DNA of 64,000 nt from Owenia fusiformis (GCA_903813345.2 CAIIXF020000011.1:14367754-14431753), one strand, 5' to 3'. Counted from the first letter of the stretch, positions 51,401 to 59,160 are shown. Numbers and translations: made by a program. Notes: generated from the sequence alone by a model not told the origin.

Positions 51401-54400
51401 TAACAGTCCTCTCGCCTATTATAATAACAATGTATTAAAGGCTCATCTTTCACATATTGGTCCCTCTAACAGTCCTCTCACCTATTATACTAACAATGTG
51501 TTTAAAGGCTCATCTTTCACATATTGATCCATCTAACAGTCCTCTCACCTATTATAATAACAATGTATTAAAGGCTCATCTTTCACATTTTGGTCCATTT
51601 AACAGTCCTCTCACCTATTATAATAACAATATGTTTAAAGGGTAATCTTTCACATCTTGGTTCATCTAAATAATAACAATATGTTTAAAGGCTCATCTTT
51701 CACATATTGATCCATCTCACAGTCCTCTCACCTATTATAATAACAATATGTTTAAAGGGTAATCTTTCACATATTGGTCCATCTAACAGTCCTCTCACCT
51801 ATTTTAATAACAATGTGTTTAAAGGGTAATCTTTCACATATTGGTCCATCTAACAGTCCTCTCACCTATTACAATAACAATGTGTTTAAAGGGTAATCTT
51901 TCACATTTTGGTCCATCTAACAGTCCTCTCACCTATTATAATAACAATGTGTTTAAAGGGTAATCTTTCACATATTGGTCCATCTCACAGTCCTCTCGCT
52001 TATTATAATAACAATGTATTAAAGGCTCTCCCTTCTCATATTGGTACAACAAGACTGACCAGTATGAGCGTACACATGAAGATCAGCATTTTATTTTACG
52101 ACTACTCCATGTAACAGTGAATTTAAAGGTTCTTGTTTCACTTACTAGTTCAAATAGACTGACAAGGATGTGCATACATTTGTAGATCAGCATTCTTTTT
52201 GACTATATATGTGCCTTTAAGCTTAAACATACCCACTCCATGTACCATTTTATGTCTCTAGTATCTGGACATAAAGGAAATAAAATGCTTGGTTGTGTAG
52301 ATATAAGGTATATAACATCAATAGTAAACACAAGAGGAGGGAAAACCCCATGATTCAATTGATGACATACCGTTTCCTCCTTCGCGCACCTCCTTTCCGG
52401 GAAGTCCTTCCCTCCATCTTGGTTTTCAAAGTTTTCAAATTGACCTAGTTTTAAACCAATCAACGATCGACTCGCTAAACCAATCAGCGACGATGTCATC
52501 TCAATACAGATTTACATTATAAGCGTATGTCATCTTTGAACCCTGGGGTTTTTCCCCCTCTTAATGTAAAATAGTAAAACTTTAATGGGAATGGTATCTA
52601 CTGAGTCTGGTTAATATGTGTCTGGTGTCTGGTACAAAGACAATGATTTTGGAAAATACAGTGAAACCTATAAAATGGAACAACCCTGTAAGTAGAACAC
52701 CTTTTAAAGGCCAATGACCAATTGAAATCGAAGCCAATTGAATGCCAAATGAACCTCTTTTTAATTGCAATACCTCCAAATTGGAACACTTTTTAGAGTA
52801 CCAAAGGTGTTTTACAGTATTTTCCCCATAAACCCTTTCAAAATAGTTTGAGATATTCCTTTGATCTTCCTTTAAACTGTCAGAGGGTCAATAAAATTGT
52901 ACTATAGGCTTGGACACTCAGGGTATTCCATGCATCAACAGTTAAAGCAATACTCAGACAATTCTCAATAAGGCAATACTCTTGCAATTCTCAATAAGGC
53001 AATACTCTTGCAATTCTCAATAAGGCAATACTTTTGTAATTCTCAATAAAGCAATACTCTTGCAATTCTCAATAAGGCAATACTTTTGTAATTCTCAATG
53101 AGGCAATACTCTTGCAATTCTCAATAAGGCAATACTTTTGTAATTCTCAATGAGGCAATACTCCAATAGCTAATTCTCCCTTTAGAGCCACTTCATCCTT
53201 TAAGAAGCTATTAGTCAAATGAAGCCAAATGGTCTAATTATAAAACTAAACTAAAAATAAAAGAAAATAATAATATTTGCACTCAGTTTACATTTATCTC
53301 AACCTCCTTTCTGCAAGTTATCATAACTTTACATTGGTTCCTGAATATACCACATCAGCAGGTCACTCAAATTTTTGTTTTTGGAGAAACTAAGTCAGGT
53401 ATAATGAACCATTTTACACACAAGATCTCAAGTATTGGTAAGAAAATGCATTAGCATGAAAAATATCATCACCTGCCATTTGTTACAGATGTCTACTGAA
53501 CACTATCCACAAAAAAAGGTTGGAGACTTATTTAACAAAATAACATTAAACAAATCTTTTCTATGAGGTTCAATGGAATATAACACTTTTAAAAGGGGAA
53601 TAAATGTGATATTGGTTGTGCCATATGGAATAATACCTGTGCATTAAACTTTCATGAACATTAAACATTTTGAGTATCTTAACTTGAGTAACCTACTCAA
53701 AAATGTATGTGTTAAACTTGAATACCCACTCACCTGTAATGGTGTAACTTGAGTAAGCCACTGAGGCGTCTTGATCTTTTATGCACCCTGGTAGTAGACA
53801 TATTACTATTACTATTATTTATATTCATCACATGTAAATCTTATACGATCAAAGTCCTGTGAAAAGTCTTTTGTGAAACGCAAATCCCTTTACATGCACA
53901 CGCCTCCCATAAAAGTGTTTCCCATATTGTAGGTGTCTCCAAAGTAAGTGTCTCCAATGTAAGTGTCACATCCTTTTAAGAGCTGATCATGAGAACCCCC
54001 AGGTGTCATTTACTTTATGACACAATCACCTCTAAATTTAAAGATTTTTAGACTTATTTATTTGATATATACAATGTTTAAGTAAAGGAAATTCAAAGTT
54101 GAGAATGAGACTGAAATCATATCATCTTATATTTGTGATCATCTTGAGTATGTGCTGGTATTTATTACATGTAAAATGATTAGGGGTAATTATTTGACAG
54201 TCAACAGTTCAAGTAGACCCTTGGAAGCTCTCCTATTGTCAAGTAGTCCTTACTATTATAGCAATACCCCCCATTTCCAGTTTCTACTTTCATTTCCATA
54301 CATTAAGTTGTACTCATAGATGGAAGGGGATTTTTCTCATTGACATATTGAGGAACTGACTTCTTTTAACACTATTTTTAAGTATGCTCTTATAGATATC

Positions 54401-57400
54401 CCTACATCTTAAACTCAAACAGCAATACTATCAAGCACAGGCTCGTCACCAGGGTGAATTCAGGGTTAGAGCGAACCCCCTCCCCCTCTCCTGGCCAAAA
54501 ATTCTTTCAAAATCATGCAGTTTTTCACCATTCAGAGCACTTTTCTAGAGACTTCTGGCCAAAATTGTCAAATGTGCACCCTAAAAATTTTTGAAGTTTT
54601 TTTAAAGTTTTTTTGCCAAGGGAGATTCACTTTTTAAAAGAATCCAGGGGGGTCACTTTGGACAACTCTGGTCAAGAATGGCCAAACTCACTTGAAAAGC
54701 TGGAACCCCCTGGCTTATTTAAGCTGGTCTTTGAAATATTAATATATTGGCATTTCAGTAAGAGTTAAAAACTGTCGCTCGAAAGTTTACTTACACAACG
54801 ATACCCTTATAAAAAATTCAACCTTGAAAGTCCGAATTTAAACCGTTTCCATCAATCATTGAATACTGATTGTTTCAACTACTAAGATCAAAGGAAAAAC
54901 CATTGTACGGTGATAAGCAATTATTGTGCAACCATTGCGTTCAACCAAACAAAGTCAACTCTTTTTCAATGACTGCGCAACCATTTCTATACAATCATTG
55001 TAATCTGCAACCATTGTAAACTGCAACCATTTCACATTAAAATGTAAATGGTTGCAATACGTTTTGTTCAATGATTACATAGTTCAAGCCCTGCAACCAC
55101 CCTGAATTGGTATCGTTCCAAAAAAGTAATCATTTTACTTGAATTAAAATTATCTTTAAGTAAGGATTTGAATCTACCTCTATTCAACAACAGTATATTA
55201 GGATATTTTTTCTGCAAGCATACATGCATGTTTATTATAGTAAATTACTAAATTCATGTTCATATGTTTCTTTCTCCAGTACGGATTTAGGAATGCGATA
55301 CCAGACTAGTTTTCCACTCAATGGCATATGATAATTTTTGTTCTCTGTCATTTACATTATTTACACAATTAAAAGTACCATATCTAGCGTTTATTTCCCG
55401 TTATCTGATATTGCCAAAATAATATATTTTTAATGTTAATTATGAAAAGAATTGAGCAAAATTCCAATTTGGTTAAGAAATTGACCAAGGAAAATCTTAA
55501 GATTTCCTTTAAACTCAAGTTCATGATTAGACTGATATACATGTATGATCAAAAGAAGCAGGGTATGATGTACAAAATAATACAAACATGTAATCACAAG
55601 TTGATTGCTTTATTTAGTGAAAATGTTTTTATAGTAATAATGCATTCAGGCACCAAAGACTTAATTTTCACAGTTTCAATGGAAAACATCTGAATTAATA
55701 ATTTCAGTAAAATTTTGTCAAGGTAGATGGATTATTGCTATACCCATGATATACAAATAGATTGGTTTGGGAACATATTGATATCGGAGGGTTTAGCTCA
55801 GGACCCCCGCAAAAGTTTATATACAATGAACAGGCCAGTAGTCAGCCCCCCCCCCCAGCAAAATGGGTCTTCAAATGTATCCATGTGTAGTTAACACCAA
55901 AGTATGACTCACTAAAATTTAAAAAATACAAACAAGAGGACTATTTTGATATTGACTGTATATTATGTGTGAAACACATTATTCACAACAGATTTAATTA
56001 CCATGTTCTTTCTTGGCAAATATTTTTTATAACAATGCTCAACACAACAATACCTACTACATATTGATATTCTCATGGGTTTAAGAAAATCAAAATGCTT
56101 GAACAGCCAATTAAAACGGTTGAACAGCTAATTAAAACGGTTGAACAGCTAATTAAAACGGTTGAACTGCTAATTAAAATGCTTGACCAGAAAAAGGGTT
56201 CATAGTCCTAGTTTCTGTTATATCTATTTTCATCTTGTGTTATACTATATATTTATTTTAATTATGTATTTCATGCAGAGGGGGGGGAGTTAAAATTTAA
56301 AAAGTGTTTTCAGATTTTTGAGGGTTTATTTCTTTATTCAATTACTCCAATAAGTGCTGAGAAATCTCAAATAGCAAGTATATGAAACTGCAAATAATAT
56401 TTTCAGAATTTTTTATTTCATTTTTATTTAGTTTGTTTTACCATAGGCATTCAATAGATTGAAAGTCCATGGTTTTACTTTATTCACTAGTGCAGAGCAT
56501 TTGTACTGAAAAGTGTTTTCAGTCTAAATGATATGTGTTGATGATTAAAAAATAAAAACCAAAAACAGGGCTTATTTTTCAAAACTCTAAACTTGGAAAA
56601 ATCTGGAGGAAAATATGGGAGATTTTCTTTGGCAAATTATTTATCAAGTTCTGTGTATGGAATAATTTAAATTACATAGGATGCTTCCTTTATAGCAGAC
56701 TCTAATCAAACTGATATAATAAGGTTTGTTTTGCCTTGCCGAATTATTTTTGTTTTGTTTATGGATTAATGGATTAATAAAGTTTCTTTAGACACATCCT
56801 TCAAAGCAGACTCTAATCAAACTAGATAGACTGAGTCTAACTGTAATCAGAGTTTTTTAAGTTATGCTTATCGACTTAATTATTTAAAACACATCCTGTA
56901 ATGTCTGATTGCATTTTCTCTATCAAATCAAAAATATCAAATCAAAACAGATTATTTTCCCATTGAAGGATTTCTTCCTTCCAGACACATCTTCCTTCCT
57001 TTATAATTGCGATGATTGCAAGGTGAAGTGTAAAATCCAAGACTTGACCCAATCAAAATTTTTTTCAAATGATTTTGCAATAACTTAAAAAGTAGTGAAG
57101 TGATTTTGTAAAAATGATAGTCATGACAGCGAGGGGGATTTGCTATGCCTAAGCATTGCTGTTATCTAGATAATATACATGTGAGTTAGACAATCACCAT
57201 CCTTCAAAGTTAGATGAAAATTGGTTCAATATATTTTCATTCACAAGACAAGTTTACTTAACTATTTCAATACTTTAAATATCTTTTTGATCAAACCATT
57301 AAAATTCTGACATGTACAGTATGCATGAAATACACACATTTGAAATATTTTTTTTAAAGAGCAAGATAATTATTTTATGTTGTATTGAGATAAAATTGCC

Positions 57401-58972
57401 ACAGTTTAAAGGGTTGCATTTGATTGAAACGGTTGCAAGAAATGCAACCAAAATTGTCAAGCGTTTACAATGGTTACATATGATTGAAACATTTCAATGA
57501 GTTTACAACCAAAATTGTAATGGTTGCATCGTAACGGTTGGCATGGTTGCATAAATGATCGGATCAATGATTGTACAATGATTGTGCAACGGTTTAAATT
57601 CGGACTTTCAAGGTTGAATTTTTTATAAGGGAATATCTCAATATATGGTGGAAGACATTTTGAAATGCTCAACAAGACCTGGGAGGAACACAATAAATAG
57701 ACAAGTTGGAACCAAAACAAGCACACACAATTCCATTCTAAAACTCATACTTCCTCACATGTTCAAAATCTGATTTGATGACCAGAATGCAAGTGCATTC
57801 TGGGATGATACTTTCTGTGTGGATTTATGATTAAATGAATGATCTTATATAAACTTTGTAGTATAATGTTGTAAAGATGTCAGATGTTATACATTTGCTA
57901 AGAGTCATTTAAGATTGGAACAAGAGGGAGAATAATCCCAAGGTTCAAAGAAGACATATGTCTGTAATGAAAATTTGTATTGAGAAGACATCGTCTCTGA
58001 TTGGTCAAATGGACAGAAAAACACTGGTGGTTTCAAAATTTTCTAAACATGCTTCGAACAATATTATGTTAATTTCTGGGGTGTTAACTGATATCATATA
58101 GGCTAATAGCTTGTTATTTTACATGAAGATAAAGAAAGATACAAGGAATATGCTAACATTGATTAAAACATCACAACGACATGTAATATTCGTAAACAAG
58201 CCGGTGAAAATTCTGACAAACAAAGGTGGTAAGCAAGAGATGTAACTATGTCTGCCATCACTAAAGCTCTGGGACTTTCCATCCTCTTGATTGGAATTTG
58301 AATTCAGATTTGACTGCCATCTTTACAAAGTTAAGTTGATAAAATATCTCAACCCATTTTTCAATACATTCTAGTGCCTTAGATATGTTTGTTCATGCCT
58401 TCTCTTTTGATACCAGTTAGGATATACCTAGATGCCATGATATGCCTGATACAATGTAAATTGAACTCTTGTGGAATTTTGATGCATTATTTTCCTAAGT
58501 ATTTCCTTAACACTTAAACCTTACAGTTTTAAAATAGAATCTAACAAAAAAATTCAGAAGTTCACGAGTGCTATATGCTAATGCAGATCAAGTAGAATGA
58601 GCGATTTAGCAATTAGACAGTTTGCATTTTTACTTGACAAATGCACAAATATATGACCAAAAGATTTTATACGAGACTGTAATACCTTAATGGTTCAACT
58701 CATGGTTAATGATTAATGGTTTCTTACCTCTTTTCCTTGTCTGCCCCATTCAAACCAAGTTTCTTCAGAAAAGCATTTGGCAAGTTTGGGAACGAAGATC
58801 CATTTTCCTGACCTTCCCTGGATTCCCCATTCACATGCACCGCATCATCACTTTTTCCATTAATATCATCTTCAGGCTCAGCATGAACTGCTTTAGGGTC
58901 TCCATCGTTTTCATTTTCAGCAAGCTCTGGCATCTTAGGGGAACTCTCTCTACGTTTCTTTGCTAGGTTTTC
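24213..58972 (-). CDS. IRAG: IRAG1/MRVI1- and IRAG2/LRMP-like protein, tail-anchored, IP3-receptor associated
   Basis: Exons 58728-58972 (or alternative first exon 52371-52417), 39762-39933, 37870-38028, 37334-37457, 36402-36463, 35916-36011, 34841-34903, 34061-34278, 33439-33606, 32958-33086 and 24213-24474 join with matching phases. The short form has 499 residues. The long form has at least one more 5' exon that I could not find. Family signatures are ELEEKFVGISLAFKTDRLTL with the following EKRLELQERQR coiled coil, SSRAEVLGAVHQERRLSTAI, VMVQHTENLKRLYEREHHEL and a C-terminal membrane anchor. In vertebrates these proteins sit on the ER, bind IP3 receptors and, for IRAG1, are substrates of cGMP kinase I. 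The linker exons carry RRAS, RRRAS and RRSI motifs fitting PKG/PKA phosphorylation. A Pif-like gene lies inside its last intron. Confidence 0.87.
24880..24955 (+). repeat. Dispersed repeat, CATTTGTTACAG family, copy 1
   Basis: GCAAAATGTCATCACCTGCC is followed by TTTTGTTACAGATGCCGAAC and ACTGTCCACAAAAA. Related copies are at about 28990, 33822, 42737 and 53445, plus a fragment at 36631, all in the same orientation. Confidence 0.75.
25510..25640. mobile_element. 131-bp foldback element
   Basis: ACAATTGTAGACCTCTC at the left end is inverted, with 16 of 17 bases matching, at the right end (GAGAGGTCAACAATTGT). Inner GGTCAACCG motifs are also inverted. It lies in the last intron of the IRAG-like gene. 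Confidence 0.7.
26903..26908 (+). promoter_or_regulatory. Candidate TATA box of the Pif-like gene
   Basis: TATAAG lies about 60 bp before the ATG at 26965, which would place transcription start near 26933. A short overlapping upstream frame (ATG 26954 to TAG 26977) lies out of frame across the main start and may reduce translation. Confidence 0.5.
26965..32071 (+). CDS. Pif/BMSP-like secreted protein: two chitin-binding domains and a laminin-G-like domain
   Basis: Eleven exons: 26965-27037, 27205-27225, 27527-27611, 27762-27877, 28469-28525, 28740-28943, 29257-29427, 29818-29996, 31214-31331, 31630-31691 and 31943-32071. Phases match throughout and give 404 residues. A signal peptide (MLRLAVFGILWVMTNAF) is followed by a peritrophin-type CBM14 domain at about 34-80 (CCRYFQC, CPRPLKWNSATCTC). 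A second, divergent CBM14-like domain lies at about 131-183 (CCEKGVTY, CPYGLTFSVQYCAC). A LamG/concanavalin-like domain follows (LLWNFDNPSP, AATFFGRFNSSG, YDRWFVLAVDGG, VRLAFGDNDGF). In molluscs Pif and BMSP use chitin-binding plus LamG domains in shell or periostracum matrix. This protein lacks their VWA domain. It is probably extracellular and chitin-associated. The exon 6 acceptor could also be at 28772, which keeps the frame. Confidence 0.82.
27940..28145. mobile_element. 206-bp MITE with ~19-bp perfect inverted repeats
   Basis: The left end CAGTGATCTCCCCAGGATT is exactly inverted at the right end (AATCCTGGGGAGATCACTG). It sits in an intron of the Pif-like gene. Relatives are at 21750-21959 and, reversed and truncated, at 45331-45420. 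No clear target-site duplication is visible. Confidence 0.88.
28990..29090 (+). repeat. Dispersed repeat, CATTTGTTACAG family, copy 2
   Basis: TATCACAACCTGCCATTTGT is followed by TACAGATATCAACC, GCCGAACACCCATTGC and GGACACTGAACACAAAAA. It lies in a Pif-like intron. Confidence 0.75.
29503..29722. mobile_element. MITE-like element, CTGGCGGATC family
   Basis: It opens ACTGGCGGATCTGGGGGAGG followed by a long G run. The interior is CCAAAAAAAATTTGGGGCC, CCTTTTAAGGCTAGGCCTTG and TTAGGGGCCCAAATG. A partial copy of the interior is at 48070-48186 and of the left end at 12978. It lies in an intron of the Pif-like gene. Confidence 0.65.
30336..31154. mobile_element. ~0.8-kb element with imperfect terminal inverted repeats
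   Basis: The left end TTCAAGCACACATCCTAG and the inverted right end (CTTGAACACTCATCCTAG) match with few changes. Both ends carry many AATTCTGC motifs. Internal open frames (77 and 101 codons on opposite strands) show no recognisable protein. It lies in a Pif-like intron between the two halves of the LamG domain. Confidence 0.65.
32330..32335 (+). terminator. Candidate polyadenylation signal of the Pif-like gene
   Basis: AATAAA lies about 260 bp after the TAA at 32071. The next IRAG-like exon starts 620 bp further right on the other strand. Confidence 0.55.
32958..33086 (-). CDS. IRAG: IRAG-like exon with a partial duplicate next to its acceptor
   Basis: Encodes YEEGIKAKVSQDLEDLREQQ and a further helix ending EIAEQMEA. 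Acceptor CTGTTGTAG at 33087-33088, donor GCTTG|GTAAGA. Reading through the donor gives TGG then TAA, so intron retention would end the protein without its membrane anchor. A degraded copy of the exon start and acceptor lies at about 33150-33200. Confidence 0.85.
33150..33200 (-). repeat. IRAG: Degraded duplicate of an IRAG-like exon start and acceptor
   Basis: TTGGCTTTAATAGCTCTTTG, then TAGCTACAATAGTCCAACAA, repeats the exon/intron edge at 33063-33110 (TTGGCTTTAATCCCCTCTTC, then ATAGCTACAACAGTCCAACA). On the minus strand the copy keeps a TAG acceptor. Confidence 0.75.
33439..37457 (-). CDS. IRAG: IRAG-like middle exons: second coiled coil and phosphorylatable linker
   Basis: Exons 37334-37457, 36402-36463, 35916-36011, 34841-34903, 34061-34278 and 33439-33606. 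The first continues the coiled coil (VMVQHTENLKRLYEREHHEL). The others form a Ser/Thr-rich, probably disordered linker with basic-directed sites: GKRSMSVT, TRRRASVAVG, GRQASVS, VVRRASMAD and LVRRSITYS. Several exons are 3n (96 and 63 nt, phase 0-0) and could be skipped without a frameshift. The family's cGMP-kinase link makes the RRxS sites plausible targets; this is inference. Confidence 0.85.
33822..33965 (+). repeat. Dispersed repeat, CATTTGTTACAG family, copy 3 (expanded)
   Basis: ATGCCATCACCTGTCATTTG and TTACAGATACTGAATG are followed by repeated ACCAAACACCAACCACTGA-type segments and CACTGTCCACAAAAATG. The inner ACCAACCA pieces vary in number between copies. Confidence 0.75.
35498..35820. 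mobile_element. Decayed MITE, CAGTAAAACCTGTCTAA family
   Basis: CAGTAAAACCTGTCTAATTT on the left and TACAGGTTTACTGTAG on the right form an inverted pair. Similar ends or interiors (CCTGTCTAAGTGGAACACC type) occur at 37617-37690, 47540-47710, 52655-52820 and 61912-62105. Confidence 0.6.
36680..37170. repeat. Intronic tandem repeat, ~110-128-bp unit
   Basis: About four or five degraded copies of a unit containing GTCAGATTTGAATTTCTGAG, TTGGTCAATTTGAAGCAAG and AGGTCATTGAAGGT lie between two IRAG-like exons. The minus-strand open frame here is not supported as coding. Confidence 0.75.
37870..38028 (-). CDS. IRAG: IRAG-like exon whose 5' edge lies inside a 34-bp tandem array
   Basis: The 53 codons open SLHTMCMDNESVQIYQRL and contain SSRAEVLGAVHQERRLSTAI, a block conserved with vertebrate IRAG proteins. 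Acceptor ACTTGCAG at 38029-38030, donor GAG|GTATAT. The acceptor and first seven codons are one copy of the minisatellite at 38004-38600. The reading frame stays open for about 140 further codons into that array. Confidence 0.88.
38004..38600 (-). repeat. 34-bp minisatellite containing a 3' splice site
   Basis: About 17 copies of a unit that on the minus strand reads TTTGCAGTCATTACATACAA, then TGTGTATTGCTATA. The last copy is the functional acceptor and first 20 or so bases of the exon at 38028. Most copies keep TTGCAG or TTTGCAG. The array has no stop in any of the three minus-strand frames over most of its length, so it leaves overlapping open frames of 150-201 codons. Confidence 0.9.
39225..39660. 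repeat. Degenerate short tandem repeat in IRAG-like intron
   Basis: Loose repeats of TCTCTTTTGAAATTAAGGTT, about 20-24 bp per unit, lie just past the donor of the exon at 39762. Confidence 0.7.
39762..39933 (-). CDS. IRAG: IRAG-like exon, first conserved coiled coil
   Basis: Acceptor TATTTCCAG at 39934-39935, donor CTTAAG|GTGGGA. The exon encodes AEHLNDQELEEKFVGISLAF, then KTDRLTLEKRLELQERQRNI and AEENIDQELDGLKEALK. The FxxxSLAFKTDRLTLEKRL stretch is the most recognisable family block. It starts in phase 2 and accepts either upstream exon. Confidence 0.9.
40869..41263. mobile_element. 395-bp MITE with 26-bp perfect inverted repeats and duplicated core
   Basis: The left end begins AAAGGACGATTCTCGGTTTG and its 26 bp are exactly inverted at 41238-41263. 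The interior holds two copies of a segment of about 190 bp (AGAAATATTACCCAAATTAA, then CTGAAGCAGGGATAATGCTC), so the element is itself an internal duplication. Confidence 0.88.
41536..41717 (+). mobile_element. MITE, GGCCCGTAGCCAGG family, copy a
   Basis: The left end CAGTCCCGTAGC and right end CCTGGCTACGGGCC are inverted. The interior has CTTTCAAAATCATGCAGTTT and poly-C runs. A (TA)n run at about 41512-41532 abuts it. Confidence 0.75.
42495..42679 (+). mobile_element. MITE, GGCCCGTAGCCAGG family, copy b
   Basis: The left end CAGGCCCGTAGCCAGG and right end CCTGGCCATGGGCCTG are inverted. The interior is TTTCAAGATCATACAGTTTT and GATTTTGGCCATTTTTGG. Confidence 0.8.
42737..42850 (+). repeat. Dispersed repeat, CATTTGTTACAG family, copy 4
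   Basis: It contains CTTGCCATTTGTTGCAGATA, ACCAACCGCTGAACACTAAC and CACCATCCACAAAAAG. Confidence 0.75.
43008..43262. repeat. 36-bp tandem repeat, seven copies
   Basis: The unit is GTCTCTTTAAATTGGTGGTG plus ACATAAAAAACAATGA. Because 36 is a multiple of three the minus strand shows a 12-residue repeat in an open frame; I treat it as non-coding. Confidence 0.92.
44191..44355 (+). mobile_element. MITE, GGCCCGTAGCCAGG family, copy c (degraded)
   Basis: The left end is AGGCGAGACCCCTAGCC and the right end GCTGGCTATGGGCCTG. The interior has ATCATGATGTTCACCATTTC and GTGATTTTGGGCCAAAATT. Confidence 0.65.
44360..45330 (-). other. IRAG-like intron sequence without a recognised feature
   Basis: AT-rich, with a C run near 44631. 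I see no exon or structured repeat. Confidence 0.5.
45331..45420. mobile_element. Truncated, reversed copy of the CAGTGATCTCC MITE
   Basis: Read on the minus strand it starts CACTGATCTCCTTACCATTA, then AAAGCAAGTGGGTGCA and CACCCACCTGAAATTTTAAA, matching the left half of the 27940 element. Confidence 0.7.
45421..48060 (-). other. IRAG-like intron sequence
   Basis: No exon recognised. A decayed inverted-repeat element with GTGTTCCACTT motifs lies at about 47540-47710. A GGGGGGTGCATCACACCCCC hairpin-like piece lies near 46638. Confidence 0.45.
48719..52045. repeat. 66/67-bp satellite array, about 50 copies
   Basis: The unit is GGCTCATCTTTCACATATTG, then GTCCATCTAACAGTCCTCTC and ACCTATTATAATAACAATGT plus a short AT tail. 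Two unit lengths alternate: 66 bp (GTATTAAA) and 67 bp (GTGTTTAAA). Larger blocks are repeated: 49074-49228 resembles 49258-49412, 50277-50480 equals 50676-50879, and 51300-51390 resembles 51620-51700. It starts about 330 bp downstream of the alternative IRAG-like first exon. Short open frames in it are artefacts. Confidence 0.95.
52371..52417 (-). CDS. IRAG: Alternative first coding exon of the IRAG-like gene
   Basis: ATG at 52417 opens MEGRTSRKGGARRRK, then the donor CG|GTATGT. The exon ends in phase 2, the same as the 58728 exon, so both splice in frame to the exon at 39933. Two CCAATCA boxes lie 39 and 63 bp upstream. The basic peptide would replace the acidic N-terminus of the long form. 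The exon is inferred from frame, splice site and promoter boxes; no family similarity supports it. Confidence 0.6.
52450..52490 (-). promoter_or_regulatory. Internal promoter with two CCAAT boxes
   Basis: CCAATCA occurs on the plus strand at 52456-52462 and 52480-52486 (the second as CCAATCAGCGA). They are 39-70 bp upstream of the ATG of the short exon. The same CCAATCAGCGA string occurs at 62751 in the promoter-like region at the right. No TATA box is seen here. Confidence 0.55.
52955..53165. repeat. 26-bp minisatellite
   Basis: About eight copies of AATTCTCAATAAGGCAATAC plus TCTTGC, with variants in the last bases. It lies about 540 bp upstream of the alternative IRAG-like ATG. Confidence 0.9.
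53445..53535 (+). repeat. Dispersed repeat, CATTTGTTACAG family, copy 5
   Basis: AAATATCATCACCTGCCATT and TGTTACAGATGTCTACTG are followed by AACACTATCCACAAAAAAAG. Confidence 0.75.
54438..54720 (+). mobile_element. MITE, GGCCCGTAGCCAGG family, copy d (rearranged)
   Basis: The left end CAGGCTCGTCACCAGGG is followed by the family interior (TTCTTTCAAAATCATGCAGT). The right side is lengthened with inverted GGCCAAA pieces and lacks a clean end. Confidence 0.6.
54804..57631. mobile_element. 2.83-kb DNA element with 44-bp perfect terminal inverted repeats
   Basis: The 44 bases from 54804 (starting CCCTTATAAAAAATTCAACC) are exactly inverted at 57588-57631. Inside both ends are many GCAACCATT/AATGGTTGC motifs (54900-55100 and 57410-57580). 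The interior is AT-rich, holds a 20-bp repeat at 56101-56180 (GGTTGAACAGCTAATTAAAA) and an open frame of 86 codons at 55433-55693 that I do not recognise. It looks like a non-autonomous element with subterminal binding sites. It lies in an IRAG-like intron. Confidence 0.88.
57632..58700 (-). other. IRAG-like intron sequence without a recognised feature
   Basis: I see no exon, repeat array or RNA gene. Confidence 0.5.
58728..58972 (-). CDS. IRAG: IRAG-like exon, charged N-terminal segment (long form)
   Basis: The acceptor ATGTTGCAG opens at 58972 and the donor is AGAG|GTAAGA at 58727. The 81 codons are highly charged (KKRRESSPKMPELAENENDG, then AEPEDDINGKSDD) and end NAFLKKLGLNGADKEKR. The segment is probably disordered. 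The exon starts in phase 0, so a coding or non-coding exon must exist further right; I could not identify it up to 64000. Four 48-bp repeats abut the acceptor. Confidence 0.8.
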
Positions 58973-58973
58973 C

Positions 58974-59160
58974 TGCAACATATAAGTATAAATTCTTGGA
59001 ATAATTTTACGTCATATTTCTTGCAAAAAATAAGTATAAATTCTTGGAATAATTTTACGTCATATTTCTTGCAAAAAATAAGTATAAATTCTTGGAATAA
59101 TTTTACGTCATTCTTCTTGCAGCATATAAGTATAATTTTTTCGAATAATTTTACGTCTTA
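58974..59160. repeat. 48-bp tandem repeat next to an IRAG-like acceptor, four copies
   Basis: TAAGTATAAATTCTTGGAAT, then AATTTTACGTCAT and TTCTTGCA, recurs from 58983, 59031, 59079 and 59127. On the minus strand each copy ends in TTGCAA or CTGCAAG, a variant of the real acceptor TTGCAG at 58973. Confidence 0.88.

Noticed and set aside
48659-52114. Many short open frames with LSHIGPSNSPLTYYNNN
   Set aside because: They arise from the 66/67-bp satellite and break whenever a 67-bp unit shifts the frame.
55433-55693. 86-codon frame inside the 2.8-kb element as a transposase
   Set aside because: Lys/Ile-rich, with no catalytic motif or recognised domain. Too short.
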